Part shown: positions 8,913-16,346 of the stretch, piece by piece | Position numbering within the stretch: position 1 is the first letter of the stretch | Layout of the letters: every line of letters begins with the position of its first letter | NCBI RefSeq assembly: GCF_022601875.1 | Contig: NZ_JAKVIP010000022.1 | Location: 1-64,000, forward strand | DNA length: 64,000 bases | Direction: 5' to 3' | Source: Chryseobacterium sp. SSA4.19 | GTDB taxonomy: Bacteria > Bacteroidota > Bacteroidia > Flavobacteriales > Weeksellaceae | Notes under the pieces: model-generated | The model's database searches: none | The model's input: only the letters and a program-made list of their open reading frames with translations | What the model was told of the DNA's origin: nothing | Program-made: the position numbers and the translations under genes

Positions 8913-8942
8913 AGTTTATTTTTTTAACTTTTTCGTGCTAAC

Positions 8943-8970
8943 CAAATATACAAATTATGTGCTAATTTTG
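8943..8970. promoter_or_regulatory. Divergent promoter boxes for lemA (-) and folA (+)
   Basis: On the minus strand 8943-8950 reads TATATTTG, and on the plus strand 8963-8970 reads TAATTTTG. Both match TAnnTTTG, the -7 box used by the primary sigma factor of Bacteroidota. Each lies 15-31 bases before its start codon. The -33 elements are not clear. Confidence 0.55.
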
Positions 8971-8984
8971 TAAAAAATTATTTA

Positions 8985-9479
8985 ATGATTACAATCGTTG
9001 TTGCGATCGGGGAAAACAGTGGGATTGGTTCTGATAATCAAATGCTCTGGCATCTTCCGAAGGATTTAAAACATTTTAAGGAAATCACATCGGGCCATCC
9101 TGTGATTATGGGGAGAAAGACTTTTGAAAGTATCGGTAAACCGCTTCCTAACCGTACAAATATTATAATATCAAGAAAAAACGATTGGTTTGAAGAAGGT
9201 GTTTTAATCGTGGGAAGCATAAAAGAAGCGATAAAATTTGCTAAAAAAATAGATGATGATATTTTCATCATCGGAGGAGGCAATATTTACCAGCAGACAA
9301 TGGATATTGCTGATAGGATAGAACTAACAACAGTTAAGGCCAATATTGAAGCAGATACGTTCTTTCCCGAAATCGATGAGAAAATCTGGAAAAAAACAAA
9401 TGAGGTTTTCCATGAAAAAGACGAAAAGAATCAGTATGATCTCTATTTTCAGACGTATGAGAAAATTAAGAGTGAATAG
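8985..9479 (+). CDS. folA: Dihydrofolate reductase
   Basis: A 164-aa DHFR, which reduces dihydrofolate to tetrahydrofolate with NADPH. Visible motifs: the Met20-loop region IGSDNQMLWHLPKDLKHFK, the cofactor motif VIMGRKTFESIG, LPNRTNIIISR, and FIIGGGNIYQQ. The catalytic acid is the Asp of the PKDLKHFK segment, as in family members with Asp or Glu at this place. Length is typical for chromosomal enzymes. The start at 8985 gives the expected MITIVVAIGENSGIG first strand. Single gene with a TAnnTTTG box 15 bases upstream. Confidence 0.96.
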   Translation: MITIVVAIGENSGIGSDNQMLWHLPKDLKHFKEITSGHPVIMGRKTFESIGKPLPNRTNIIISRKNDWFEEGVLIVGSIKEAIKFAKKIDDDIFIIGGGNIYQQTMDIADRIELTTVKANIEADTFFPEIDEKIWKKTNEVFHEKDEKNQYDLYFQTYEKIKSE

Positions 9480-9548
9480 TCAAAAGAGTTATAAAGCTAT
9501 GGGAAAAATTCTCATTTCTAACCTCTGGTTTCTAACCTCTAATTTTTC

Positions 9549-9557
9549 TATCTTTGC
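9549..9557 (+). promoter_or_regulatory. Promoter -7 box of the TPR-like membrane protein gene
   Basis: TATCTTTGC at 9549-9557 fits the Bacteroidota TAnnTTTG consensus and is 18 bases before the start codon. It directly follows a tandem word repeat (TTTCTAACCTCT occurs twice at about 9516-9541). Confidence 0.5.
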
Positions 9558-9574
9558 ACTTCTAAAATTTAATA

Positions 9575-10144
9575 ATGAATAAATACATAAAAATAGCGGT
9601 TGCAGCAGTTCTTATACTTTTAGGACTTTATATGATGATCTTTACCCGGAGTATGGGTTGGGGGATCGTGGTTTTCCTTTTATCAGCGGCACCGATTTTA
9701 CTCTTCTTTAAAAATGAGTATATCCTGTTGGCTTTCTGGCAGCTGAGAAAACAAAATATGGAGAAAGCGGCAGTTTGGTTACAGAATATTACTAATTATC
9801 AGACTCAGCTTCATCAATCGCAGTACGGATATTTCCATTACCTCACCGGATTGACACAGGCACAGGCTCACCCGGCGAAAGTAGAACCTTTAATGAAAAA
9901 AGCACTGGAATACGGTCTGAATATGAAGCATGACCGAGCGATGGCTACCTTAAATCTAGCCGCAGCAGCCATTTCCAAAGGAAGAAGACAGGAAGGGCAG
10001 AAGCTATTGGAAGAAGCGAAAAGACTGGACAGTTCAGGGATGATGACGGATCAGATCAAAATGATGAAAGACCAACTGAAAATGCCGACCATGCAAAAGC
10101 ATATGCATAATCCTAATATGAGAAACCGAGGGAAGTTCGGATAA
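9575..10144 (+). CDS. Membrane-anchored TPR-like protein
   Basis: A 189-aa protein with two N-terminal membrane helices (about residues 6-24 and 27-48) and then helical repeats (AAVWLQNI, YGYFHYLTGLTQAQ, VEPLMKKALEYG, DRAMATLNLAAAAISKGRRQEGQKLLEEAKRL split over several helices) that look like degenerate tetratricopeptide units. The C-terminus is Met-, Asn- and His-rich (QKHMHNPNM). No enzyme motif is seen. It resembles proteins annotated in Chryseobacterium as DUF2892 or tetratricopeptide proteins; function unknown. Followed by a strong terminator. Confidence 0.7.
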   Translation: MNKYIKIAVAAVLILLGLYMMIFTRSMGWGIVVFLLSAAPILLFFKNEYILLAFWQLRKQNMEKAAVWLQNITNYQTQLHQSQYGYFHYLTGLTQAQAHPAKVEPLMKKALEYGLNMKHDRAMATLNLAAAAISKGRRQEGQKLLEEAKRLDSSGMMTDQIKMMKDQLKMPTMQKHMHNPNMRNRGKFG

Positions 10145-10167
10145 TTAAATACAAAATTTTAAAATAG

Positions 10168-10202
10168 AAAAAGCATCTGCAAATAACTCAGATGCTTTTT
10201 TA
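10168..10202. terminator. Bidirectional terminator
   Basis: GCATCTG (10173-10179) pairs with CAGATGC (10189-10195), extended by A/T pairs, with T runs on both strands. It can serve both the TPR-like gene (+) and the convergent TRIC gene (-), whose stop is at 10234. Confidence 0.85.
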
Positions 10203-10233
10203 TGCTGAAACATTGAAACTCTTAAACTGAAGT

Positions 10234-10866
10234 TTACATTTCAGAATTATTTTCATATCCGTAAAATTTCGGAATCTGCCATTGGTATTTTACTGCTAAA
10301 GTTCTTATGGCAACAATCAATAAAATGGTGAAAATCTGAATAACGGTATAGGTCAGCGTCGTAAATTTTGTCAGAAGCAGAAATGCAGAACCTCCTACAA
10401 TACATGCTGTGGCATAAATTTCTTTTCGGAAAATCAAAGGGATCCTGTTCAGTAAAATATCCCGGATAATTCCTCCGAAGCATCCTGTAATGGTTCCGAG
10501 ACCTATACATATTAACGGATGAATGTCTGCGTGCAGTCCTTTCTGAACACCGATAATCGTAAACAATCCCAATCCAAAACTGTCGAAAATAAATAAGGTG
10601 ACTCTGAAATTCTTTTCAAACGATTTGAAAACCATGGTAAAAATGCTGGTCATAATAATCAGCGCGCATGTCAGCAGGTCATGCATCCAGAAAACGGGAA
10701 TGTCCAAGAGTAAATCCCTTACCGTTCCTCCGCCAACCGAAGTTACGAATGCAATAATCAATACACCGAAGGGATCCAGACGTCTCTGCATAGCCGCAAA
10801 GCTTCCCGACATCGAAAAAGAGATCGTCCCGAGAACTTCTATGGCAAAATTGAACTGCTCGTGCAT
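10234..10866 (-). CDS. Trimeric intracellular cation (TRIC) channel-like protein, UPF0126
   Basis: A 210-aa protein with about seven hydrophobic segments and two homologous halves. The family signatures are AFVTSVGGGTVRDLLL and GTITGCFGGIIRDILLNRIP, the paired GGG/RD motifs of the YadS/UPF0126 family. Bacterial homologues form trimeric cation channels. It is the last gene on the minus strand after ddl and coaD, and is separated from coaD by a broken S23-type gene and its word repeats. Function from family; ion preference not visible. Confidence 0.9.
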   Translation of the reverse strand: MHEQFNFAIEVLGTISFSMSGSFAAMQRRLDPFGVLIIAFVTSVGGGTVRDLLLDIPVFWMHDLLTCALIIMTSIFTMVFKSFEKNFRVTLFIFDSFGLGLFTIIGVQKGLHADIHPLICIGLGTITGCFGGIIRDILLNRIPLIFRKEIYATACIVGGSAFLLLTKFTTLTYTVIQIFTILLIVAIRTLAVKYQWQIPKFYGYENNSEM

Positions 10867-10873
10867 ATTTTAT

Positions 10874-10901
10874 AGGTAATGAGTATTAGGTAATGGGTAA
10901 T
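10874..10901 (-). repeat. Left word-repeat arm of the S23/IVP element
   Basis: The plus strand reads GGTAATGAGTATTAGGTAAT then GGGTAAT: tandem variants of a GGTAATGAG/GGTAATGGG word. The same words appear inverted at 11281-11306. The two arms bracket the disrupted S23-type gene. Confidence 0.7.
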
Positions 10902-10913
10902 AAAATTATCCTT

Positions 10914-11267
10914 TTATACTTTGTGACAATTTAAACTTATATTTCGTATTACCTTAACTAATTCTTCATATTCTGATTTTTGATAGGAAATTTTTTCTGC
11001 ATCTAAATATTTTAATTCTTCAATGATTTCAAGCCAAAGCTGAGTCTCATCAATTTCTTCAACCACAATGCAGAGCTTTGCAAATCTTTCTTTATCTGAT
11101 CTCGCCCTGGTAACAGCCCTATAATTAGCTGCTACGGAAGTTATAGATCGGATTATTTGTTTTCTGATTATTGAAACGTCATCAGAATAAGATAATGATT
11201 ATAGTAGCTTGATAATGGAAATAGAAAAATTTTTAGTCCGATCTCTAAAAACCTGATTGAAATCCAT
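10914..11267 (-). pseudogene. Four-helix-bundle (S23/IVP, TIGR02436-type) protein gene with an internal stop
   Basis: On the minus strand the ATG at 11265-11267 opens MDFNQVFRDRTKNFSISIIK, then LL, a TAA stop (11199-11201), and the same frame continues SLSYSDDVSIIRKQIIRS, ITSVAANYRAVTRARS, FAKLCIVVEEIDETQLWLEI and ends at TAA 10914-10916. This is an almost perfect four-helix-bundle protein of the 23S rRNA intervening-sequence family, about 117 residues. Only one nonsense codon, at position 23, breaks it; intact relatives usually have a serine-like residue here (IIK-x-x-SSLPYSDD). Recent inactivation, a sequencing error, or restart downstream are possible. It lies between coaD and the TRIC gene, same strand, with inverted word repeats at both ends. 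Confidence 0.85.
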
Positions 11268-11280
11268 ACTTGTTAAAATT

Positions 11281-11306
11281 GCTCATTACCAATTACCCAT
11301 TACTCA
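11281..11306 (-). repeat. Right word-repeat arm of the S23/IVP element
   Basis: The plus strand reads GCTCATTACCAATTACCCAT then TACTCA, the inverted complement of the words at 10874-10901. The arm begins exactly at the coaD TGA stop (11304-11306), so the element abuts the coaD coding end. Confidence 0.7.
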
Positions 11307-11768
11307 GCGTTTTACCCTCACCGAATCAGGAACCAGCAATTCGTATTCCCCATTATGGTTGATGATTTCCCGGACGATGCTGCTGCTGATAAATGATTTC
11401 CCGGATGAAGTCAGTAAAAATACAGTTTCCAGTTTCTTGTGGGCCAAAGTTCTGTTGGTGTGGGCAATGGCCTTTTCAAATTCAAAATCTGCAGGGTTTC
11501 TCAATCCTCTGATAATATATTGGGCATCTTTTTCGAAACAGTAATCTACGGTTAAGCCTTCAAAATAATCCACTTCCACATTGGGGAATTCGGCAACTGA
11601 ATTCTGAATAAATTCCATTCTTTTTTCCAGCGGGAACATATATTTTTTCTGTGAATTCTGGCCGATAGCAATAATTAATTTATCAAAAAGCGGGGCAGCC
11701 CTTTCAATGATGTCATAATGCCCTAAAGTAATAGGATCAAAAGACCCCGGAAAAACAGCAATTTTCAT
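11304..11768 (-). CDS. coaD: Pantetheine-phosphate adenylyltransferase
   Basis: A 154-aa enzyme that transfers AMP from ATP to 4'-phosphopantetheine, the fourth step of coenzyme A synthesis. The nucleotidyltransferase signature GSFDPITLGHYDII is at residues 9-22, with the (T/H)xGH histidine, and the second signature SGKSFISSSIVREI is near the C-terminus. RGLRNPADFEFE is the family substrate segment. Length is typical. It follows ddl on the minus strand; the 120-base gap holds inverted word repeats. Confidence 0.96.
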   Translation of the reverse strand: MKIAVFPGSFDPITLGHYDIIERAAPLFDKLIIAIGQNSQKKYMFPLEKRMEFIQNSVAEFPNVEVDYFEGLTVDYCFEKDAQYIIRGLRNPADFEFEKAIAHTNRTLAHKKLETVFLLTSSGKSFISSSIVREIINHNGEYELLVPDSVRVKR

Positions 11769-11773
11769 GCGTA

Positions 11774-11888
11774 TAAAGTTATAAGTTATGAGTTCAAAAT
11801 GATAAGTTGTAACTGTAAGGGGCGAATCTTCAATCGTAAATTTTAAATCCTGCCATTATCAACTATACTAATTTCTAACTTCTAATTC
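11774..11888 (-). repeat. Inverted word-repeat spacer between ddl and coaD
   Basis: The left part (11774-11813) contains AAGTTATAAGTTATGAGTT and ATAAGTTGTAACT. The right part (11855-11888) contains TTTCTAACTTCTAATTCTT, whose complement repeats the AAGTTA/GAATTAGAAG words. The spacer lies between two same-strand genes and has no frame of note. Confidence 0.55.
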
Positions 11889-12878
11889 TTAATTTTTAAA
11901 TTTATCTAAAGCTTTTTCAACCTCGTTTCCACAAAGGTTCGTAATGGAAATCCCATAAATCTTTGCCTGCTGCGGAAGAATGCTTGCCGGAGAAAAACCC
12001 GGGTTGGTATTCATTTCCAGCATATAGGGAGTGCCGTCCATTAAAATAAACTCACTTCTTGAAAAACCGCTCATGCCTAAGGAATTATACGCATGTTTGG
12101 CTATGTTTTCTACTTTGATTCTGGTCTCGTCATTAATACGTGCAGGTGTAATTTCTTCAGAAGCTCCTTCATATTTCGCTTCATAATCGAAGAATTCGTT
12201 GGTAGGAACAATTTCCGTAATGCCCAGGACAATGGTTTCCCCTTTATAGTCGATTACTCCTACGGAAACTTCCATTCCGTCGAGAAAACTTTCAATTAAA
12301 ATTTCATCATCTTCTTTAAAAGCAATTTCTGTTGCAGTTATTAATTCTGATTTTTCTTTAACCTTTGAAATTCCCAGCGATGAGCCAGATTGGTTAGGTT
12401 TTACAAAAACAGGAAGTCCAAGGGTTTCAATGATTTCATCAACATTCATCTCTTCTCCTTTTCGCAGATAAACACTTTTCGCAGAAGGAATTCCGTATTT
12501 TGAAAGCACGGCTAACGTATCTTTTTTATTGAATGTAAGGGCACTTTGATAAAAATCACAACCGGTATATTTTTGCCCGATTGCATCCCAGTAGGCCTGT
12601 AGAATTCCGTTTTCACCGGGTGTTCCATGAATGATGTTGAAACAGACATCGAATGTCAGGGAGCCACTTTCTGATTGTACCGAAAAGTCGCCTTTGTTGA
12701 TCTCATGCTTCTGACCGTTTTCATCCAGAAAATACCATTCATTTTTAAGGATGACCACTTTGTATACATCATAAAGATTTCTGTCTAAAGAATCATAAAT
12801 TAACTGTCCGCTTTTTAATGATACAACATATTCATCCGAATAGCCTCCCATTACTACGGCAACACTTTTTTTGCTCAT
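11889..12878 (-). CDS. ddl: D-alanine--D-alanine ligase
   Basis: A 329-aa ATP-grasp ligase that joins two D-alanines for peptidoglycan precursors. Visible features: N-terminal VAVVMGGYSDEYVVSLKSG, the HGTPGENG loop near residue 93, the ATP-grasp strand VFVKPNQSGSSLGISKV, and the C-terminal metal site YMLEMNTNPGFSP. The frame also has an ATG two codons upstream (12884); I prefer the ATG giving MSKKSVAV because family members start there. First of the ddl-coaD-TRIC gene series. Confidence 0.95.
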   Translation of the reverse strand: MSKKSVAVVMGGYSDEYVVSLKSGQLIYDSLDRNLYDVYKVVILKNEWYFLDENGQKHEINKGDFSVQSESGSLTFDVCFNIIHGTPGENGILQAYWDAIGQKYTGCDFYQSALTFNKKDTLAVLSKYGIPSAKSVYLRKGEEMNVDEIIETLGLPVFVKPNQSGSSLGISKVKEKSELITATEIAFKEDDEILIESFLDGMEVSVGVIDYKGETIVLGITEIVPTNEFFDYEAKYEGASEEITPARINDETRIKVENIAKHAYNSLGMSGFSRSEFILMDGTPYMLEMNTNPGFSPASILPQQAKIYGISITNLCGNEVEKALDKFKN

Positions 12879-12998
12879 AACCATATAGTATCAAGTAAGG
12901 CAAATGTAATGATTTTCTGTCATGGATAAAGCATGTACGGAAATTTTAAGTATGAAATGAAATGTGTTAAATAAAAAGCACATTCTAAAATTATTAAT

Positions 12999-13007
12999 TA
13001 TATTTGC
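12999..13007 (+). promoter_or_regulatory. Promoter -7 box of the PASTA protein gene
   Basis: TATATTTGC fits TAnnTTTG and lies 25 bases before the ATG at 13032. Confidence 0.5.
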
Positions 13008-13031
13008 TGTCTAATTATAGTAATTTTAAGT

Positions 13032-14150
13032 ATGCTTAAATCACTTTTCAATTGGAAAGTTTTACTGAACTTAGTCGTAGCCATCGGTGTTTTTGTGGGG
13101 TTGGTTTGGCTTACGTTCCGTTGGTTGGAATATCATACCAACCACGGTCAGGAAATTCCTGTTCCCAATATTGTCAATAAATCTGTATATGAGGCCATTA
13201 AAATCCTGGATGATTCCGGATTGGAGTATGAAGTAGACAGTCCTCAGTACAATCCTAAATACAGACCGTTTCAGGTATTGCAGGTCTATCCTACACCAGG
13301 ATCAAGGGTTAAAGACGGAAGAGCAATTCTGTTAAAAGTAAACCCGAGAACATGGGCGAAAGTTGAGATTCCCGATGTGATCAATAAATACTCAGGGCTT
13401 GCCTTTCAAAGGCTGGAACAGGTAGGATTAAAAGTGGGAGATACGATTTACGAACCAAGCATTCAGAAAGATGCCGTATTGAGGATTTTATTTAAAGGGA
13501 ATCCTGTAAAACCTAAGACTAAAGTTCCGAGATTTTCTGTTGTAGATGTTGTGATCGGTTCAGGACCGCTCAGAAATATTTCCATTCCGAATGTAGTAGG
13601 ATTAACCGTAAAAGAAGCAAGAGCAGTCATTGCCAGAAATATGTTTGAGATAGGGATTGTGGACCATGAAAACGGAGGCAAAGATGAGTCGGATATTATT
13701 TATTATCAGGATCCTGCTGCCGGAGACGTCCGCGACCAGGGAATGCAGATCGACCTCTGGGCAAGCGACAGAACCCCTGCCGAGCTTAGAGATAAGATTG
13801 AGCAGCTGAATTCGGTGTACAGAATGAAAGTGGATACCGGGTTGCCGCCTGTTCAGTATCAGGAAGCTCCTGTTCATCAGGAACCGGTCTATGAAACCCC
13901 GCCGCCTGCAGTTCCTGAAGCACGGAGGGAAAATTCAAGATCTGCTACAGACGGTGCGAAAAGAGAACCTGCTAAAACAACAGCGGTTCAGTCAACGTCT
14001 GCAACTCAAAGTAGCAGGCCTAAAACGGGTACTCCCAATGCAGGTAACGGTTCCGGTACTCCTACAGGTTCTAATATAAACAGGCCAACATCTGCCACGC
14101 AGCAGAAGCCGGCAGAAAAAGCAAAGGCTAAAAAATTAGTTATAGAATAA
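13032..14150 (+). CDS. PASTA-domain membrane protein
   Basis: A 372-aa protein with one N-terminal membrane helix (about residues 10-28) and three PASTA modules facing the periplasm (about 37-105, 112-180 and 187-258), marked by EIPVPNIVNKSVYEAIKIL, VEIPDVINKYSGLAFQRL and ISIPNVVGLTVKEARAVI. The last 110 residues are rich in Pro, Thr, Ser and Lys and look disordered. PASTA modules bind peptidoglycan-like ligands in kinases and PBPs; here there is no kinase or transpeptidase part. Such stand-alone forms are frequent in Bacteroidota. It precedes an rluD-like gene, as in many relatives, with a hairpin in between. Confidence 0.9.
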   Translation: MLKSLFNWKVLLNLVVAIGVFVGLVWLTFRWLEYHTNHGQEIPVPNIVNKSVYEAIKILDDSGLEYEVDSPQYNPKYRPFQVLQVYPTPGSRVKDGRAILLKVNPRTWAKVEIPDVINKYSGLAFQRLEQVGLKVGDTIYEPSIQKDAVLRILFKGNPVKPKTKVPRFSVVDVVIGSGPLRNISIPNVVGLTVKEARAVIARNMFEIGIVDHENGGKDESDIIYYQDPAAGDVRDQGMQIDLWASDRTPAELRDKIEQLNSVYRMKVDTGLPPVQYQEAPVHQEPVYETPPPAVPEARRENSRSATDGAKREPAKTTAVQSTSATQSSRPKTGTPNAGNGSGTPTGSNINRPTSATQQKPAEKAKAKKLVIE

Positions 14151-14170
14151 TTTCAATTACCATAAAAATA

Positions 14171-14204
14171 CAGGCTTCAACTTTTATTATGTTGAAGCCT
14201 TTTG
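14171..14204 (+). terminator. Terminator or attenuator between the PASTA and pseudouridine synthase genes
   Basis: A 10-bp stem AGGCTTCAAC/GTTGAAGCCT (14172-14181 with 14191-14200) is followed by TTTTGT. The T run is short, so readthrough into the next gene is plausible. Confidence 0.7.
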
Positions 14205-14220
14205 TATAAAAAGCAAAACA

Positions 14221-15294
14221 ATGTCAGAAGATAACGAAGATTTTTTAGAGGAAGCATTACCGGAACACGACAGTATGGACTCGGTTGATATCGACGAGGA
14301 AAACAAGGGACTGTATGAACATCTCAATCTTACGGTTGATAAAAACCAGGAGCCATTGAGAATAGATAAGTTTTTATTGATTTTCCGTCAGAATTCTTCA
14401 AGAAATAAAATTTCTCAAACCTGCAGGGCCGGAAACGTTATTGTAAACGGTGCCGTGGTAAAACAGAATTACCGGGTAAAACCGGGAGATCATGTTTCGG
14501 TGCTGCTGGCACATCCGCCGAGAGAGAATGTTATTATTCCCCAGGATATTCCTATTAATATCGTATATGAAGATGATGATTTAATTGTTGTGGATAAAGA
14601 TCCCGGAATGGTGGTGCATCCCGGATTCGGAAACTGGGATGGGACATTGGTAAATGCCCTGGCCTATCATTTTGAACAAAACGGGGCAAAATCTGATCTT
14701 GACCGTGTGGGGCTGGTGCACCGGATTGATAAAGATACTTCCGGACTTCTGGTCATTGCTAAAAATGAATATGCTTTAAGCTTTCTGGCCAAGCAGTTCT
14801 TTGACAGGAAAACCAAAAGGTTGTACTGGGCTTTTGTGTGGGGAAATGTACAGGAGGATGAAGGGACTATTCAGGGGCATATCGGGCGTCATCCGAAGAA
14901 CAGGATGCAGATGTACACTTATGTAGACGGAAGCCAGGGAAAGCATGCGGTAACGCATTACAAGGTTCTGGAAAGGTTCAGGTATATGACTTGGGTGGAA
15001 TGTAAATTAGAGACAGGAAGGACCCATCAGATCAGGGCACACTTTAAACATATCGGGCATACTTTATTTAATGATGAAAGATATGAAGGCCACACGCCGC
15101 TGCGTGGAGTGAATCTTCCTAAGTACAAGCATTTTATAAAAAATGTTTTTGAAGTTTTGCCTAGGCATGCCCTTCATGCGCATACTTTGGGATTCATACA
15201 TCCGACCACAAAGAAGGAATTATATTTTGAGAGCCCAATGCCGAAAGATATGGCGGATGCTGTAAAAAAATGGAGAAATTATTTAGAAAACTAA
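14221..15294 (+). CDS. RluA-family 23S rRNA pseudouridine synthase (RluD-like)
   Basis: A 357-aa pseudouridine synthase. An acidic N-terminal tail (to about residue 40) precedes an S4 RNA-binding domain (residues 45-110, RIDKFLLIFRQNSSRNKISQ) and the catalytic domain. The motif HRIDKDTSGLLVIAK places the catalytic aspartate at residue 170. VECKLETGRTHQIRAHF is the second signature. RluD-type enzymes modify helix 69 of 23S rRNA; the exact target cannot be told from sequence. Start chosen at the ATG giving an acidic leader as in relatives. Confidence 0.92.
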   Translation: MSEDNEDFLEEALPEHDSMDSVDIDEENKGLYEHLNLTVDKNQEPLRIDKFLLIFRQNSSRNKISQTCRAGNVIVNGAVVKQNYRVKPGDHVSVLLAHPPRENVIIPQDIPINIVYEDDDLIVVDKDPGMVVHPGFGNWDGTLVNALAYHFEQNGAKSDLDRVGLVHRIDKDTSGLLVIAKNEYALSFLAKQFFDRKTKRLYWAFVWGNVQEDEGTIQGHIGRHPKNRMQMYTYVDGSQGKHAVTHYKVLERFRYMTWVECKLETGRTHQIRAHFKHIGHTLFNDERYEGHTPLRGVNLPKYKHFIKNVFEVLPRHALHAHTLGFIHPTTKKELYFESPMPKDMADAVKKWRNYLEN

Positions 15295-15314
15295 AAATAT
15301 ATTGAGAATTTTTT

Positions 15315-15322
15315 TATATTTG
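15315..15322 (+). promoter_or_regulatory. Promoter -7 box of the PorP/SprF gene
   Basis: TATATTTG at 15315-15322 fits TAnnTTTG and lies 23 bases before the ATG at 15346, which argues against the upstream TTG at 15328 as start. Confidence 0.5.
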
Positions 15323-15345
15323 TTGAATTGAAATCAAGATTTGTT

Positions 15346-16296
15346 ATGAGAAAACTATATGCTATCGTATGTTTAGCTCTTCTGTCAAATGCATACAAAG
15401 CACAGGAAACATTACCATACTATCAACAGTACCTTTTGGATGGTGAGTTTCTGTTCAACCCGGCACAATACGGAAAGACCGATTATGTGCAACTTAATCT
15501 TAACTATCAGCAGCAATTTTCGAAGTTTAGTGAGTCTCCAAACGTACAGTCTGTGGGGATCAATGCGAATATTTTTGATAGAGTAGGTGCGGGTTTATCA
15601 GTATTCAGAGACAGTAATGGTCCTATTTCTGCAGGAGGTATTACGGCTGGTGCTTCATATTTTATTCCTCTTAGCAGCGAAGGAGACCGAAAAGACCAAT
15701 TCTCTTTCGGTACCAGTGTGAATTTTTATAACATGAATTTTGATTATTCAAAAATTAATACACAGGATGCTTCAGATCCACTTTTGCAGGGAAGTGAAAG
15801 TAATATATTCATGGCTTATGCCAACTTTGGGGTAGCTGCTACCTACAGAAATATTTTTGCAGGTGTTTCAGTTAACGATATTGCCCTTACCAATGATGAG
15901 GCGATTGTTAACGGACGCGAGCCTTCTCCAATTAAATTCTTCTTAAATCTTGGCTATGACTGGCATGTGGGCGATAACATTTATTTCACACCTTCTGCTT
16001 TAATCAACCTTAATACCAATTCTACAAGAACAATCGATTATAATTTGATGGGTACGTTCTTTAATGATATCAATTCATTCTCATTCGGGGTAAGCTACAG
16101 ATCGGTTCAGAACAGGTTTGACAGCCAGCAGTTACAGATTGCTCCTGTAGTAAAGGTAAGATTCAACAAATTTATGATTGGTGCTACTTACAACCTTGGT
16201 TTATCTGATATTCAGGAATATGGAGGAAACAGCTTCATGATCGGATTAGGATACAACTTCGATAACTTCATTAATCACAGAGGGTATAGATATTAA
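15346..16296 (+). CDS. PorP/SprF-family type IX secretion outer-membrane protein
   Basis: A 316-aa protein with a signal peptide (MRKLYAIVCLALLSNAYKAQ) and a beta-rich body. It carries the family hallmarks: LPYYQQYLLDGEFLFNPAQYG after the signal, Gly/aromatic strands such as IMGATYNLGLS-like segments, and a C-terminal strand near GLGYNFDNF. PorP/SprF proteins form outer-membrane barrels that work with type IX secretion and gliding; many stand-alone paralogues accompany particular cargo. The open frame extends back to a TTG at 15328, but the ATG at 15346 gives a clean signal peptide. A terminator follows 22 bases after the stop. Confidence 0.9.
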   Translation: MRKLYAIVCLALLSNAYKAQETLPYYQQYLLDGEFLFNPAQYGKTDYVQLNLNYQQQFSKFSESPNVQSVGINANIFDRVGAGLSVFRDSNGPISAGGITAGASYFIPLSSEGDRKDQFSFGTSVNFYNMNFDYSKINTQDASDPLLQGSESNIFMAYANFGVAATYRNIFAGVSVNDIALTNDEAIVNGREPSPIKFFLNLGYDWHVGDNIYFTPSALINLNTNSTRTIDYNLMGTFFNDINSFSFGVSYRSVQNRFDSQQLQIAPVVKVRFNKFMIGATYNLGLSDIQEYGGNSFMIGLGYNFDNFINHRGYRY

Positions 16297-16318
16297 TCAA
16301 TTTAATTTAAATAAATTT

Positions 16319-16346
16319 GAGCTCTGAATTTTTTCAGGGCTTTTTT
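16319..16346 (+). terminator. Terminator of the PorP/SprF gene, abutting the hemW start codon
   Basis: GCTCTGAA (16321-16328) pairs with TTCAGGGC (16333-16340) around a TTTT loop and is followed by six T. The T run ends at 16346 and the hemW ATG is 16347-16349, so no room for a promoter or leader remains between them. Confidence 0.85.
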
